Below, piece after piece: positions 42,357-50,376 of a stretch of 64,000 nucleotides of DNA (position 1 is its first letter; each line of letters opens with the position of its first letter). The position numbers and the translations under genes were made by a program. The stretch comes from CAIYZT01 sp031385445. GTDB taxonomy: Bacteria; Pseudomonadota; Alphaproteobacteria; Rhodobacterales; Rhodobacteraceae. The notes beneath the pieces were generated by a model. It did no database searches. It was not told the DNA's origin and was given only the letters and a program-made list of their open reading frames with translations. The stretch covers positions 15,385 to 79,384 of the forward strand of contig JANNBM010000004.1 in the NCBI GenBank assembly GCA_031385445.1. The letters run 5' to 3'.

Positions 42357-43487
42357 ATGACGCCCCTGCGTCCCCGGGAAGCGGACGCCGAAGGTCTGAC
42401 GGTTGATGTGCCCGCAGGCATATCCCAAGCAGATCTTGCCGCCGCATCCCCAAGCCCCGGTCAGGGACAGCTTTACGCTGCGCTTGATCTGGGTACGAAT
42501 TCGTGCCGGATGCTGATTGCCCAACCAAAAGGCAGTCAGTTTGAAGTCATGGACAGTTTTTCCAAGACCGTGCAGCTGGGGGCCGGGCTGGAAGCGTCGG
42601 GGCGGCTCAGCCGGGCGTCGATGTCGCGCACAATCCAGGCGCTGCGGATTTGCCACCAAAAGATTGAAAAGCATCAGGTCAAAAGAATGCGGCTGGTCGC
42701 GACCGAAGCGTGCCGGCGCGCGCGCAATGCCAAGGACTTTATCCGGCAAGTGCGGCGCGAGACGGGTCTGCAGTTGGAAATCATCGCGCCCGAAGAAGAG
42801 GCGCGGCTGGCGGTGATTTCCTGCGCGCCCTTGGTTGCGGCAAGCACGGAGCAGCTTTTGGTCGTCGATATCGGCGGGGGATCGACCGAACTGGTGTGGA
42901 TTGATCTGTCCAAGGTGGCGCCAAAGGAACGCTCGCGCGCGATCATGCAGATGCATTCGGGCTTTAACGGCGGCGCGGCAAAGGTTGTGGACTGGATCTC
43001 GGTGCCGCTGGGGGTTGCGACGCTGAAGGACCAGTTTCAGGATGTCGAAGACGACGGCGCGCGTTTTGCGCTGATGAGCTGGTTTTTTGAGGAGAATCTG
43101 GCCAGTTTCTCGCCCTATTACGCGCAGGCGCCGCGGGCGGGGTTTCAGATTATCGGCACCAGCGGCACAGTGACGACGGTGGCGGCCAGTTTCCTTGGCC
43201 TGCGCCGTTATGACCGGGCCAAGGTGGACGGACTTTTGATGACCTCGGCGCAGATCGACTTTGTCATTCGGGATTACCTTGCGCTGGGGCCAGATGGGCG
43301 TAAGAACGACCCGCGCATCGGGCGCGACCGGCACACGCTGATCATGTCGGGGGCGGCGATTTTGCAGGCTTTGATGCGGATTTGGCCAACGGACCGGCTA
43401 AGTGTCGCGGACCGGGGCCTGCGCGAGGGTTTGCTTTACGCGCAGATGAGCGCGGACGGCATTTTGGAAGACGGACCAGACTTATGA
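42357..43487 (+). CDS. Exopolyphosphatase / pppGpp phosphohydrolase family protein (Ppx/GppA)
   Basis: 376 residues of the ASKHA-type Ppx/GppA family. Signatures: YAALDLGTNSCRMLIA near residue 40 (phosphate 1), LLVVDIGGGSTELVW near 170 (phosphate 2), and GTSGTVTTVAA near 265. Only the two N-terminal actin-like domains are present, as in short forms. A 30-residue Pro/Ala-rich N-terminal extension precedes the core. The ATG has GGAGGG 5 bases upstream. The rlmE ATG overlaps its stop, an arrangement conserved in many alphaproteobacteria. Cleaves polyphosphate or pppGpp; sequence cannot say which. Confidence 0.92.
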   Translation: MTPLRPREADAEGLTVDVPAGISQADLAAASPSPGQGQLYAALDLGTNSCRMLIAQPKGSQFEVMDSFSKTVQLGAGLEASGRLSRASMSRTIQALRICHQKIEKHQVKRMRLVATEACRRARNAKDFIRQVRRETGLQLEIIAPEEEARLAVISCAPLVAASTEQLLVVDIGGGSTELVWIDLSKVAPKERSRAIMQMHSGFNGGAAKVVDWISVPLGVATLKDQFQDVEDDGARFALMSWFFEENLASFSPYYAQAPRAGFQIIGTSGTVTTVAASFLGLRRYDRAKVDGLLMTSAQIDFVIRDYLALGPDGRKNDPRIGRDRHTLIMSGAAILQALMRIWPTDRLSVADRGLREGLLYAQMSADGILEDGPDL

Positions 43488-44239
43488 CCGGCGACGGCAA
43501 AACGGGCGAAAAGAACACATCAGGGCGCGGGCAACGCGATCTGCGGGTGCGGGTCAAAACCGCCAAGGGGCGCAAGCTGTCCTCGACACTGTGGCTGGAG
43601 CGGCAGTTGAACGATCCTTACGTGATCCGCGCCAAGAAAGAGGGCTTTCGTGGGCGGGCGGCGTATAAGATCATGGAATTGGATGATAAATACGGATTCT
43701 TGAAGCCGGGCGCGCGCGTGGTTGACCTGGGATGTGCGCCGGGAGGGTGGTGCCAGATCGCGGTGGAGCGGGTGAACGCGCTAAGCCAGAACCCCAAAAA
43801 GTCGCAGGGCCGGGTGTTGGGCGTGGATTTGCAAGAGGTGGATGCGATCACCGGGGCCGAGATCCATGTGCTTGATTTTCTGGCCGAGGAAGCGGATGGG
43901 CTGGTCAAGGGCTGGCTTGGCGGCAAGGCGGATGTGGTGTTGTCCGACATGGCGGCGGCGTCGAGCGGGCATAAGGGCACCGACCATTTGCGCATCGTGG
44001 CGCTGGTGGAGGCCGCGCTGGACTTTGCCTTTGACGTGTTGGACGAGGGCGGCACCTTTGTGGCCAAGGTTCTGGCGGGCGGGGCCGAAAATGAGATGCA
44101 GACGCTGCTGAAGAAGAATTTCCGCAAAGTGGCGAACGTGAAGCCACCCGCATCGCGCAGCGACAGTTCCGAAAAATTTGTTGTGGCGCAGGGATTCCGC
44201 GCCCGGACGCCCGCGCCTGACGGTGAAGTCTCGCAGTGA
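43484..44239 (+). CDS. rlmE: 23S rRNA (uridine(2552)-2'-O)-methyltransferase RlmE
   Basis: SAM-dependent enzyme (FtsJ/RrmJ) that methylates U2552 of 23S rRNA late in 50S assembly. 251 residues with a basic N-terminal extension, then SSTLWLERQLNDPYV near residue 34, KIMELDDKYGFLKPG, the SAM-binding VVDLGCAPGGWCQ near 85, and the catalytic K-D-K-E tetrad positions (Lys in AYKIMELD, Asp in LSDMAA, Lys in VAKVL, Glu in SEKFVV). Coupled to ppx/gppA by ATGA and followed by a terminator. Confidence 0.96.
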   Translation: MTGDGKTGEKNTSGRGQRDLRVRVKTAKGRKLSSTLWLERQLNDPYVIRAKKEGFRGRAAYKIMELDDKYGFLKPGARVVDLGCAPGGWCQIAVERVNALSQNPKKSQGRVLGVDLQEVDAITGAEIHVLDFLAEEADGLVKGWLGGKADVVLSDMAAASSGHKGTDHLRIVALVEAALDFAFDVLDEGGTFVAKVLAGGAENEMQTLLKKNFRKVANVKPPASRSDSSEKFVVAQGFRARTPAPDGEVSQ

Positions 44240-44252
44240 TCACGATAAAATG

Positions 44253-44276
44253 AAAGGCGCCCGCAAAGGCGCCTTT
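44253..44276. terminator. Terminator between rlmE and the DUF882 gene
   Basis: AAAGGCGCC (44253-44261) and GGCGCCTTT (44268-44276) with a CGCAAA loop and a further T after the plus-strand hairpin. The stem begins 13 bases after the rlmE stop; the two genes are convergent, so it may serve both. Confidence 0.85.
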
Positions 44277-44309
44277 TGGGTCATCCCAGCCTGACCTTTG
44301 TCGAAGAGT

Positions 44310-44879
44310 TCAGCCGCCCCAAGCGCGCACCGGACCGCAATCCATATGCACGAAATTTGACCGCGAATAGGTGCCAACACCGCCCGCCGAACATATTTTG
44401 GCCGCGTGGGCCATCTGACTGACCGTGCGCGATTTCAGCCGAAGATCAGCAGCCTGACCTTTCATATGCAGCGAGTTTTTCGCAACCCCGCGCGACTGCG
44501 AGCGCAGCAGGGCGTTTGTCGCCGGGCTGCGATAGCCTGACAGCAGCATATAGGGTTCGTTCACATCCATCAAACGGTGGGTGGCGGCAATGATATCCAT
44601 ATTGCGCGGGTCGATCTTGATCGTCTCGTCCGTGCGCCAATCGCGCATGAAGTGATTGATTTCTTTCAGAACTTCGGGAATGTATTCGCCTTCGATCCAG
44701 TAAATCGTATCGATGGACTCGCCCGTCCGGCCCGAATAAAGCTGAACCCGGCGAATGTCGCCCGCCCCTTTGAGCAGCCCGAACGCGTTTGAATAGGTCG
44801 GGGCCGCTACAACCGCAGTCGCCGCAAACACACCCAAAAGCCCTCGCCGCGTGAGGCTGGAAGTCGATAAATTGGCCAT
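44310..44879 (-). CDS. Tat-exported DUF882 (YcbK-like, M15-type) protein
   Basis: 189 residues from the ATG at 44879. The N-terminus has a twin-arginine signal, TRRGLLGVFAATAVVAAP, followed by a mature domain with YIPEVLKEINHFMRDWR, LLSGYRSPATNALLR (near residue 113), SLHMKGQAADLRL (near 137) and NFVHMDCGPVRAWGG at the end. The His/Asp pattern HxxGxAxDxR...HxD is that of zinc D,D-carboxypeptidases of the M15 type. Divergent from the L,D-transpeptidase gene; in E. coli ycbK also neighbours the L,D-transpeptidase gene ycbB (ldtD), so the pair probably acts together on peptidoglycan. Confidence 0.9.
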   Translation of the reverse strand: MANLSTSSLTRRGLLGVFAATAVVAAPTYSNAFGLLKGAGDIRRVQLYSGRTGESIDTIYWIEGEYIPEVLKEINHFMRDWRTDETIKIDPRNMDIIAATHRLMDVNEPYMLLSGYRSPATNALLRSQSRGVAKNSLHMKGQAADLRLKSRTVSQMAHAAKICSAGGVGTYSRSNFVHMDCGPVRAWGG

Positions 44880-45201
44880 TCTTATGCCTGTCCTGTCCTG
44901 TTTCGTCTTCGGCCGTCTTGCCAACAGCTCGCGCATTGTCCCCATGCCCGGGCTTTATGGCACATTGCGACGATTTGCCAAAGTCCAGAAATCACTCATC
45001 GTCCCTTGATATTGGCCAGTCGGCAAGATTTCGCTAACGGGAGCTGATACCTGCGCAAATTTGATCGAGATTTGGCGTGGTTTGGTGGTCACAGGGGGCA
45101 ATGTCCTTTGCGGTTCAGTGATTTACACGGCGCGAATTTTGCTGAAAAGATGGGATAAGGTGATTGACGCTGCCGCTTGATCAAATTTGAAGGAATCCGG
45201 G
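44880..45201. other. Divergent intergenic region, DUF882 gene / L,D-transpeptidase
   Basis: About 320 bases, lower in GC than the genes around it, which must hold promoters for both divergent cell-wall genes. I see no RNA gene, no convincing repeat and no clear operator. Confidence 0.6.
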
Positions 45202-46806
45202 ATGTTTTTGCCCGCGCCGCTTGGCCGGTCTGGCCGATCGTTTGCTTTGCTGCTGACTGCTTTCACGGGATTGCCGGGGCAAGGTTTGGCCTCGCCAACC
45301 GCTTTTGCGCAGGCCATCGCGCAGGGTGTGGCCGAAAATGCCGGCCTGGCGGCGTTTTATCGCGGCAATGCCTATGATGATCTTTGGACCGGGGCCGATG
45401 ATGCGGCGCGGCGGACGGCGTTGTTTTCGGCGTTGGACCTTGCGGATGCCCAGGGTCTGCCCGCCGCGCGCTATGATGCTGCGGGGCTGCGCGCAGCCTT
45501 TGGCGCGGCGCAGACCGAGGGCGACCGGGGCCGTTTGGAAGCCGCGATGTCGCGCGTCTATTTGCAATTCGCCCGGGATTTGTCTTCGGGGGCGCTGGAG
45601 CCTTCAAAGATCGATCCTACTATGAAGAGAGAGCCAGAACGCCCTGATATAGCATATCTTTTGGCGAATGCGTCCTCTTCTGATTTTGCGAGCTTTCTGG
45701 CGCGGCTGCCGCCCGACCATCCGGAATATGCACGTCTGGTCAAGGAAAAGCTGGCGCTTGAGGCAGCGATTTCGCAAGGCGGGTTTGGTGTACCGATTTC
45801 GGCGGACAAGCTGGATGTGGGATCTATCGGCAACGATGTCGTGGCGCTGCGCGACCGCTTGCAAGCCTTTGGCTATCTCGGTCCAACGGCAACGCGGGCG
45901 TTTGACCAGAACATCGCGGCCGCGGTGCAACGGTTTCAATCTGACTATGGCTTGCCGGTGGACGGGGTTGCCGGGCCATCCACGATTTCGGCGCTGAACG
46001 GCGGCGCGCAGGAGCGGCTGCAATCGGTGATCGTTGCGCTGGAGCGGCTGCGCTGGATGGGGGATGCCGCGTTTGGCAGCCGCCATATCTGGGTCAATCT
46101 GGCCAGCTTTACCGCGCAAATCGTCGATGACGGGCGCGTGACCTTTAACACCCGCGTCGTTATTGGCAAGAACGGGGATGACACCCGCAGCCCGGAGTTT
46201 TCCGAAACCATGAAATTCATGGTGGTGAACCCGTCCTGGTCGGTGCCGCGCTCGATCACGACCAAGGAATATCTGCCTTTGCTGCGCAATAACCCCAATG
46301 CCGCGGGTCAATTGCAGGTGATTGATCGCAAGGGCCGCGTCGTGCCGCGCAGCGAGGTGGATTTCGCCAGTTATACGGCGGCCAATTTCCCCTTTGCCCT
46401 GCGGCAGGCCCCCTCGGATGGAAACGCCTTGGGTCTGGTGAAATTCATGTTCCCCAATCCCTATAACATCTATCTGCACGATACCCCGTCCAAAAGCCTG
46501 TTTGCCAACGAAGTTCGCGCCTATAGCCACGGCTGCATCCGCGTCGGATCGCCCTTTGATCTGGCTTATGCGCTGCTGTCGCGGCAGTCGGATGATCCGC
46601 AGGGGCTGTTCAAAAGTTATCTGAACACCGGGGCCGAAACGCGGGTTGACCTTGATGTTCCGGTGCCGGTGCATCTGGTCTATTTTACCGCCTGGCCCAA
46701 TTCGAAGGGCGTTGTCAGCTATTTGCGCGATGTTTATGGCCGCGATGCCAAGATTTTCAACGCATTGGTCGAGGCCGGGCTTTCAACTTCGCAGGTGGGC
46801 GGCTAA
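45202..46806 (+). CDS. Murein L,D-transpeptidase (YcbB/LdtD-like) with peptidoglycan-binding domain
   Basis: 534 residues from the ATG at 45202 (AAGGA 7 bases upstream; an upstream TTG is less likely). Signal peptide residues 1-31. The N-terminal half is a scaffold domain, then a PG_binding_1 domain with VGSIGNDVVALRDRLQAFGYL near residue 205 and FQSDYGLPVDGVAGPSTISAL near 244, then the YkuD catalytic domain with NPSWSVPRSITTKEYLP near 340 and the active-site SHGCIRVGSPFDLA (Cys near 445). Makes 3-3 cross-links in peptidoglycan and is insensitive to most penicillins. Divergent from the DUF882 gene. Confidence 0.95.
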   Translation: MFLPAPLGRSGRSFALLLTAFTGLPGQGLASPTAFAQAIAQGVAENAGLAAFYRGNAYDDLWTGADDAARRTALFSALDLADAQGLPAARYDAAGLRAAFGAAQTEGDRGRLEAAMSRVYLQFARDLSSGALEPSKIDPTMKREPERPDIAYLLANASSSDFASFLARLPPDHPEYARLVKEKLALEAAISQGGFGVPISADKLDVGSIGNDVVALRDRLQAFGYLGPTATRAFDQNIAAAVQRFQSDYGLPVDGVAGPSTISALNGGAQERLQSVIVALERLRWMGDAAFGSRHIWVNLASFTAQIVDDGRVTFNTRVVIGKNGDDTRSPEFSETMKFMVVNPSWSVPRSITTKEYLPLLRNNPNAAGQLQVIDRKGRVVPRSEVDFASYTAANFPFALRQAPSDGNALGLVKFMFPNPYNIYLHDTPSKSLFANEVRAYSHGCIRVGSPFDLAYALLSRQSDDPQGLFKSYLNTGAETRVDLDVPVPVHLVYFTAWPNSKGVVSYLRDVYGRDAKIFNALVEAGLSTSQVGG

Positions 46807-46907
46807 TTTGACAGGCCAAAGAGGGCCGGGTTTGGGGTCGGTTTGAAGCCTTGGTTGAGTTGGGCACAGGATTGCCTGAGCCGCTTTGGGAATGCGAAGG
46901 ACGACGC

Positions 46908-47993
46908 ATGGCGCATACGATCGGCGAAATAGCGGCGGCTTTGGGCGCCGAGGCAGCGGGCGATGTGTCGCTGATCGTGACGGGCGCGGCGGAACCTGCG
47001 GCGGCGCGGGCGGATCAGTTGGCCATCGCGATGTCGCCAGCTTTTGCCGAGGGGCTTGGCCGTGGGCAAGCCATGTCGGCGCTGCTTTGGCCGGGGGCGG
47101 ATTGGCAGCAGATGGGGCTGAAAGCCGCGATTTTCGCGCCGCGCGGGCGGCTGGCGATGGCGGGGCTGACAAGGATTCTGGACGAAGGGCCGGATATCGC
47201 GCCGGGCGTGCATCCCATGGCATTGGTGAATGCGGAGGCGCGCGTGGGGGCAGGCGCGCGGATTGGTCCGTTTGTGGTGATCGGGGCGGGGGCGGTGATC
47301 GGGGCGGGTGCGCGGATCGCTTCGCATGTGGTGATCGGGGCAGGCGCGCAGATCGGTCATTCGGCGCTGCTGCTCGAAGGGGTCAAGATCGGGCGCGGGG
47401 TGATTTTGGGCGACCGGGTGATCTGTCATCCGGGGGCGGTGATCGGGGCGGACGGGTTTTCCTTTGTCACGCCCGTTAAGTCGGGCATCGAAGAAATTCG
47501 CGAAACCCTCGGAAAACGCGAGGAAATTCACGATCAAAGTTGGACGCGAATCCATTCGCTTGGCGCAGTGATCATCGGTGATGATGTCGAGATTGGCGCG
47601 AACGCGACCATCGACCGGGGCACGATCCGCAGCACCGAGGTCGGGGCGGGAACCAAGATCGATAACCTTGTGCACATCGGCCATAACGTGCGGGTTGGGC
47701 GCGATTGTCTGCTGTGCGGGCAGGTCGGGATTGCCGGGTCGTCGCGGATCGGGGACAGGGTGGTTTTGGGCGGGCAATGCGGGGTCAGCGACAATATCTT
47801 TGTCGGCGATGATGTGATTTGCGGCGGGGCAACGAAGATATTTTCGAACGCGCCGGCGGGGCGGGTACTTTTGGGATCGCCAGCGGTGAAAATGGAAACC
47901 CATGTCGAGATGCAAAAGGCGCTGCGCCGGTTGCCGCGCCTTTTCAAGCGCGTGGCGGCGCTGGAGGGCGGTGCGGATGACGCGCGAGATTGA
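46908..47993 (+). CDS. lpxD: UDP-3-O-(acyl)glucosamine N-acyltransferase LpxD (possible second copy)
   Basis: 361 residues, start ATG at 46908 with AAGGACGAC upstream. N-terminal uridine-binding domain (1-98), then a left-handed beta-helix of hexapeptide repeats (about 110-310), then a C-terminal helix. LpxD adds the amide-linked acyl chain to lipid A precursor from acyl-ACP. The catalytic His is kept (IGHN, His259), but the second active-site His (37 residues later, His276 in E. coli) reads Asn296 (VSDNIF); spacing is identical, so the alignment is firm. It overlaps acp by 17 bases, and KAS follows. The bamA-fabZ-lpxA context of a standard lpxD is absent, so this may be a paralogue. Confidence 0.88.
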   Translation: MAHTIGEIAAALGAEAAGDVSLIVTGAAEPAAARADQLAIAMSPAFAEGLGRGQAMSALLWPGADWQQMGLKAAIFAPRGRLAMAGLTRILDEGPDIAPGVHPMALVNAEARVGAGARIGPFVVIGAGAVIGAGARIASHVVIGAGAQIGHSALLLEGVKIGRGVILGDRVICHPGAVIGADGFSFVTPVKSGIEEIRETLGKREEIHDQSWTRIHSLGAVIIGDDVEIGANATIDRGTIRSTEVGAGTKIDNLVHIGHNVRVGRDCLLCGQVGIAGSSRIGDRVVLGGQCGVSDNIFVGDDVICGGATKIFSNAPAGRVLLGSPAVKMETHVEMQKALRRLPRLFKRVAALEGGADDARD

Positions 47994-48222
47994 GGCGCGG
48001 CTGACGGCGATTGTGGCCCACATCGGCCGGATTGACGCCGCCGCGCTGGAGCGGAGCACGGATCTTGTCGCAATCGGGATGGCGAGCATCACGCTGGTTG
48101 AGGTGATTTTCGCGGTTGAAGAGGAATTCGACATTCAGATCCCCTATGCTACGCAGGCCGGGCCGATGACGCTTGGCGCGCTGGTGGATCAGGTCGCCGC
48201 CCTGGTGCAGGCGCGCGGATGA
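47977..48222 (+). CDS. Acyl carrier protein
   Basis: 81 residues, starting inside the end of lpxD. The helix II region reads TDLVAIGMASITLVEVIFAVEEEF, with the phosphopantetheine-bearing Ser at residue 37. The usual D-S-L of fatty-acid AcpP is replaced by A-S-I, as in many specialised carrier proteins. It is shorter than the AcpXL proteins used for very-long-chain fatty acids in rhizobia. Encoded between lpxD and a beta-ketoacyl-ACP synthase with 4-base overlap to the latter, so probably dedicated to them. Confidence 0.9.
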   Translation: MTREIEARLTAIVAHIGRIDAAALERSTDLVAIGMASITLVEVIFAVEEEFDIQIPYATQAGPMTLGALVDQVAALVQARG

Positions 48223-49430
48223 GGCGGGTGGTGATCACCGGCGCGGGCACGGTGAACCCGCTTGGGGCGCATTTGCAGGCGTGTTTTGACGGGTTTCGCA
48301 CCGGACGCTGCGCGATCGGGCCGCTCGATCTGCCGGATATTGACCGCCTGACGATCAAAATCGGTGCGCCGGTACGGGGGTGGACGGCGAATGCGCCGCC
48401 GCAGGTTTTGGCGCTGTGCGACCGCTCGACGTTGATGGCGCTGCAAGCGGCCGCGGAGGCGGCGGCGATGGCGGGACTAAACCTTACGCCCGGTGAGGCG
48501 CTTGAGGCGGGCGTGATGATCGGCACGGCGGGCGGCGGGCATATGGCGGGCGAACAAGCCTATCGTGCGGTGTTCGAAGAGCGAAAATCGCGGGTGCATC
48601 CCTACACGGTGCCGCGCCTGATGGCCAATGCCGCCGCCAGCCAGATCGCGATTGCGCAGGGGCTGCGCGGGCCGGGGCTTGCGGTATCCACCGCCTGCGC
48701 CAGTTCGAACCATGCGATCGGGTTGGCCTATCAGATGGTCGCGATGGGGCAGGCGGAGGTGATGTTTGCGGGCGGCGCCGAGGCGATGCTGGATTTCGGC
48801 GGCATCAAGGTTTGGGAGGCGCTGCGGGTTCTGTCGCCCAACGGGTGTCAGCCGTTTGCCGAGGCGCGTTCGGGGATGGTGCAGGGCGAGGGGGCAGCGG
48901 TTTTTGTGCTGGAACCGATGGAGCGGGCGTTGGCGCGGGGGGCGACGATCTTATGTGAAATCAAAGGGTTCGGCATGTCGACGGACGGCGTGGATATGAT
49001 CGTGCCGCAGGCCGAAGGCGCGGTTCGGGCCATGCGGGCGGCTTTGCGCGGGGCGGGACTGCGCCCGCAAGACATCGGCTATGTGAACGCACATGGCACC
49101 GGCACCCAGGTGAACGACCGCGCCGAGGCGCAGGCGCTTTGCGAGGTGTTCGGCCCCTTTGGCGTGCCGGTGTCGGCCACCAAATCCGCGCACGGTCATC
49201 TGATTGGCGCGGCGGGCGCGGTGGAGGCGCTGGCCTGCATTCTGGCGCTGCGCGAGGGGGTCATTGCGCCAACCGTCGGCGGCGGAGTGGCCGATCCGGT
49301 GCTTGGGGTTGATCTGGTCAGCGGCACTGCGCGGCTGGCCAGCGTAAACGCTTGCCTGTCAAACAGCTTTGCCTTCGGCGGGATGAACGCGGTTTTGTGT
49401 TTTGGCGCGGTGTCACCCGCACCAAAATGA
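48219..49430 (+). CDS. Beta-ketoacyl-ACP synthase (FabF/FabB-type)
   Basis: 403 residues with the thiolase-fold Cys-His-His triad: Cys160 in STACASSNH, His292 in NAHGTGT, His325 in TKSAHGHLIGAAG. All three are present, so a condensing (not decarboxylase-only) enzyme is expected. The start overlaps the acp stop (ATGA). It sits with lpxD and acp in a compact module without a ketoreductase, dehydratase or thioesterase, which is unusual and suggests production of a special acyl-ACP for lipid A. It ends directly against the ialB stop (no bases between). Confidence 0.94.
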   Translation: MRRVVITGAGTVNPLGAHLQACFDGFRTGRCAIGPLDLPDIDRLTIKIGAPVRGWTANAPPQVLALCDRSTLMALQAAAEAAAMAGLNLTPGEALEAGVMIGTAGGGHMAGEQAYRAVFEERKSRVHPYTVPRLMANAAASQIAIAQGLRGPGLAVSTACASSNHAIGLAYQMVAMGQAEVMFAGGAEAMLDFGGIKVWEALRVLSPNGCQPFAEARSGMVQGEGAAVFVLEPMERALARGATILCEIKGFGMSTDGVDMIVPQAEGAVRAMRAALRGAGLRPQDIGYVNAHGTGTQVNDRAEAQALCEVFGPFGVPVSATKSAHGHLIGAAGAVEALACILALREGVIAPTVGGGVADPVLGVDLVSGTARLASVNACLSNSFAFGGMNAVLCFGAVSPAPK

Positions 49431-50045
49431 TTACTTGGCGTTCGCGGCCTTGACGGCGTCAAACCCGGCGGTGAACCCCTTCAGCGACAGGACCATCGGC
49501 ACCTTCAGATCCGGCAAGCCCGCCGGAACGATGGTGATCGTCGCGCTCGCGCCGTTTTTCATCTGGTCCAGTTGCTCCGCCGCAAACCCGATCCGCGCGA
49601 TGCAGCCATCCAGCCCGCAAACCGTGTAGGGATAAATCACCTCGCGGTTGGCATCGACCACGAAGGTCAGGTTGGCCGACAAAAGCGTGTCGAGCGGCAC
49701 CAAAACAGCCGCACCCGCCACCGCTTGCGCGCCTTCGGGCAGGTTGAACAGCGAGATTTCAGCGGTCGGATTGCCTTCGGCATCTTTCAAAAGCTGGTAC
49801 AGACGGCACGGATCCTTGCCATCCTCCGCCTTCACGCAGCGCATTTCCCACAGATCAAACGTCCCCGCCAGATAAAGCTCGCCGACTGCGGCGGTTTCTG
49901 CGGTTTTCAGCACGGCGGCCGCTGCGGTGTCGATGCCCATGGACAGCGGCGGCTGGGTGGCCTCTTGGGCGAAGGCAAGCGGCGCTGCGAGCGCAAGTGT
50001 AGCGGCAAGGCACAGGTTGCGGAAGGCGTGGGCCAAAGCGGTCAT
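49431..50045 (-). CDS. Invasion-associated locus B (IalB) family protein
   Basis: 204 residues from the ATG at 50045, AAGGAC upstream. Signal peptide (residues 1-26, LAFAQ), then the IalB domain: LYLAGTFDLWEMRCVKAEDGKDPCRLYQLL near residue 55 and PYTVCGLDGCIARIGF near 130, with four cysteines likely paired in two disulfides. The family was named from Bartonella but is common in free-living alphaproteobacteria, where its function is unknown. Its upstream region contains a short transcription unit with a terminator (50159-50259), which may control it. Confidence 0.9.
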   Translation of the reverse strand: MTALAHAFRNLCLAATLALAAPLAFAQEATQPPLSMGIDTAAAAVLKTAETAAVGELYLAGTFDLWEMRCVKAEDGKDPCRLYQLLKDAEGNPTAEISLFNLPEGAQAVAGAAVLVPLDTLLSANLTFVVDANREVIYPYTVCGLDGCIARIGFAAEQLDQMKNGASATITIVPAGLPDLKVPMVLSLKGFTAGFDAVKAANAK

Positions 50046-50158
50046 GGGGCGGTCCTTGATTGTTTGAGGTCTCCTAACACGGGCAATGGGCCAAGTCAGG
50101 CGGAAATTGGTGCGATCCGGCGGGAAATTGCCCATGCGCGCGGGACGGCACAAATGCA

Positions 50159-50184
50159 AAAAGGGCCGCTTAACCGGCCCTTTT
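50159..50184 (-). terminator. Intrinsic terminator/attenuator upstream of ialB
   Basis: Arms AAAAGGGCCG (50159-50168) and CGGCCCTTTT (50175-50184) with a 6-base loop; on the minus strand a run of five T follows. It lies about 115 bases before the ialB start and ends the short minus-strand transcript from the promoter at 50231-50259. Confidence 0.88.
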
Positions 50185-50193
50185 CGTTGACAT
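50170..50193 (-). CDS. Seven-codon leader ORF (MSTKRAG) interlocked with the terminator
   Basis: ATG at 50191-50193, AGGGAG Shine-Dalgarno at 50199-50204 with 5-base spacing, reading ATG TCA ACG AAA AGG GCC GGT TAA. The stop codon falls in the loop of the terminator hairpin, so a translating ribosome would cover its left arm. A small hairpin (GTCGG/CCGAC, 50205-50219) lies directly upstream of the ribosome-binding site. Whether it is translated is unknown. Confidence 0.45.
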   Translation of the reverse strand: MSTKRAG

Positions 50194-50230
50194 TATTGCT
50201 CCCTGTCGGACTGGCCGACTTATTGGGGGC

Positions 50231-50259
50231 AAAATACGCAGCTTTGATGGCTGCGTCAA
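50231..50259 (-). promoter_or_regulatory. Sigma-70-type promoter with operator-like repeat in the spacer
   Basis: On the minus strand: -35 TTGACG (50254-50259), a 17-base spacer, and -10 TATTTT (50231-50236). The spacer holds an inverted repeat ACGCAGC-N7-GCTGCGT (50236-50256), placed where a repressor would block polymerase. Predicted transcription start is near 50224, giving an RNA of about 65-70 bases to the terminator at 50159. Confidence 0.6.
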
Positions 50260-50296
50260 TATAGTTTCGTGGGCACAAATGCGACGATTTGAAACG

Positions 50297-50376
50297 AAAA
50301 AAAGCCGCACCTTTTGAGAGGCGCGGCCAGTTCAAACAGGGAGGAAGTCACAACCAGCGGGGGATTAATCCAGCCG
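50297..50376 (-). ncRNA. sRNA candidate of the mmgR/suhB (alpha-r8) type
   Basis: Minus-strand unit ending in a strong intrinsic terminator (stem GCCGCGCC/GGTGCGGC, 50304-50327, then seven T at 50297-50303). Just upstream a second hairpin (GCTGGTT/AACTGGC, arms at 50352-50358 and 50326-50332, with two wobble pairs) displays CTTCCTCCCT in its loop (50339-50346). A hairpin with an exposed U/CUUCCUCCCU loop stacked on the terminator is, from memory, the architecture of the alphaproteobacterial mmgR/suhB sRNAs, whose loop can pair with Shine-Dalgarno sequences. The 5' end is a guess based on the roughly 77-base length of the rhizobial RNA; no clear promoter was read. Confidence 0.6.
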
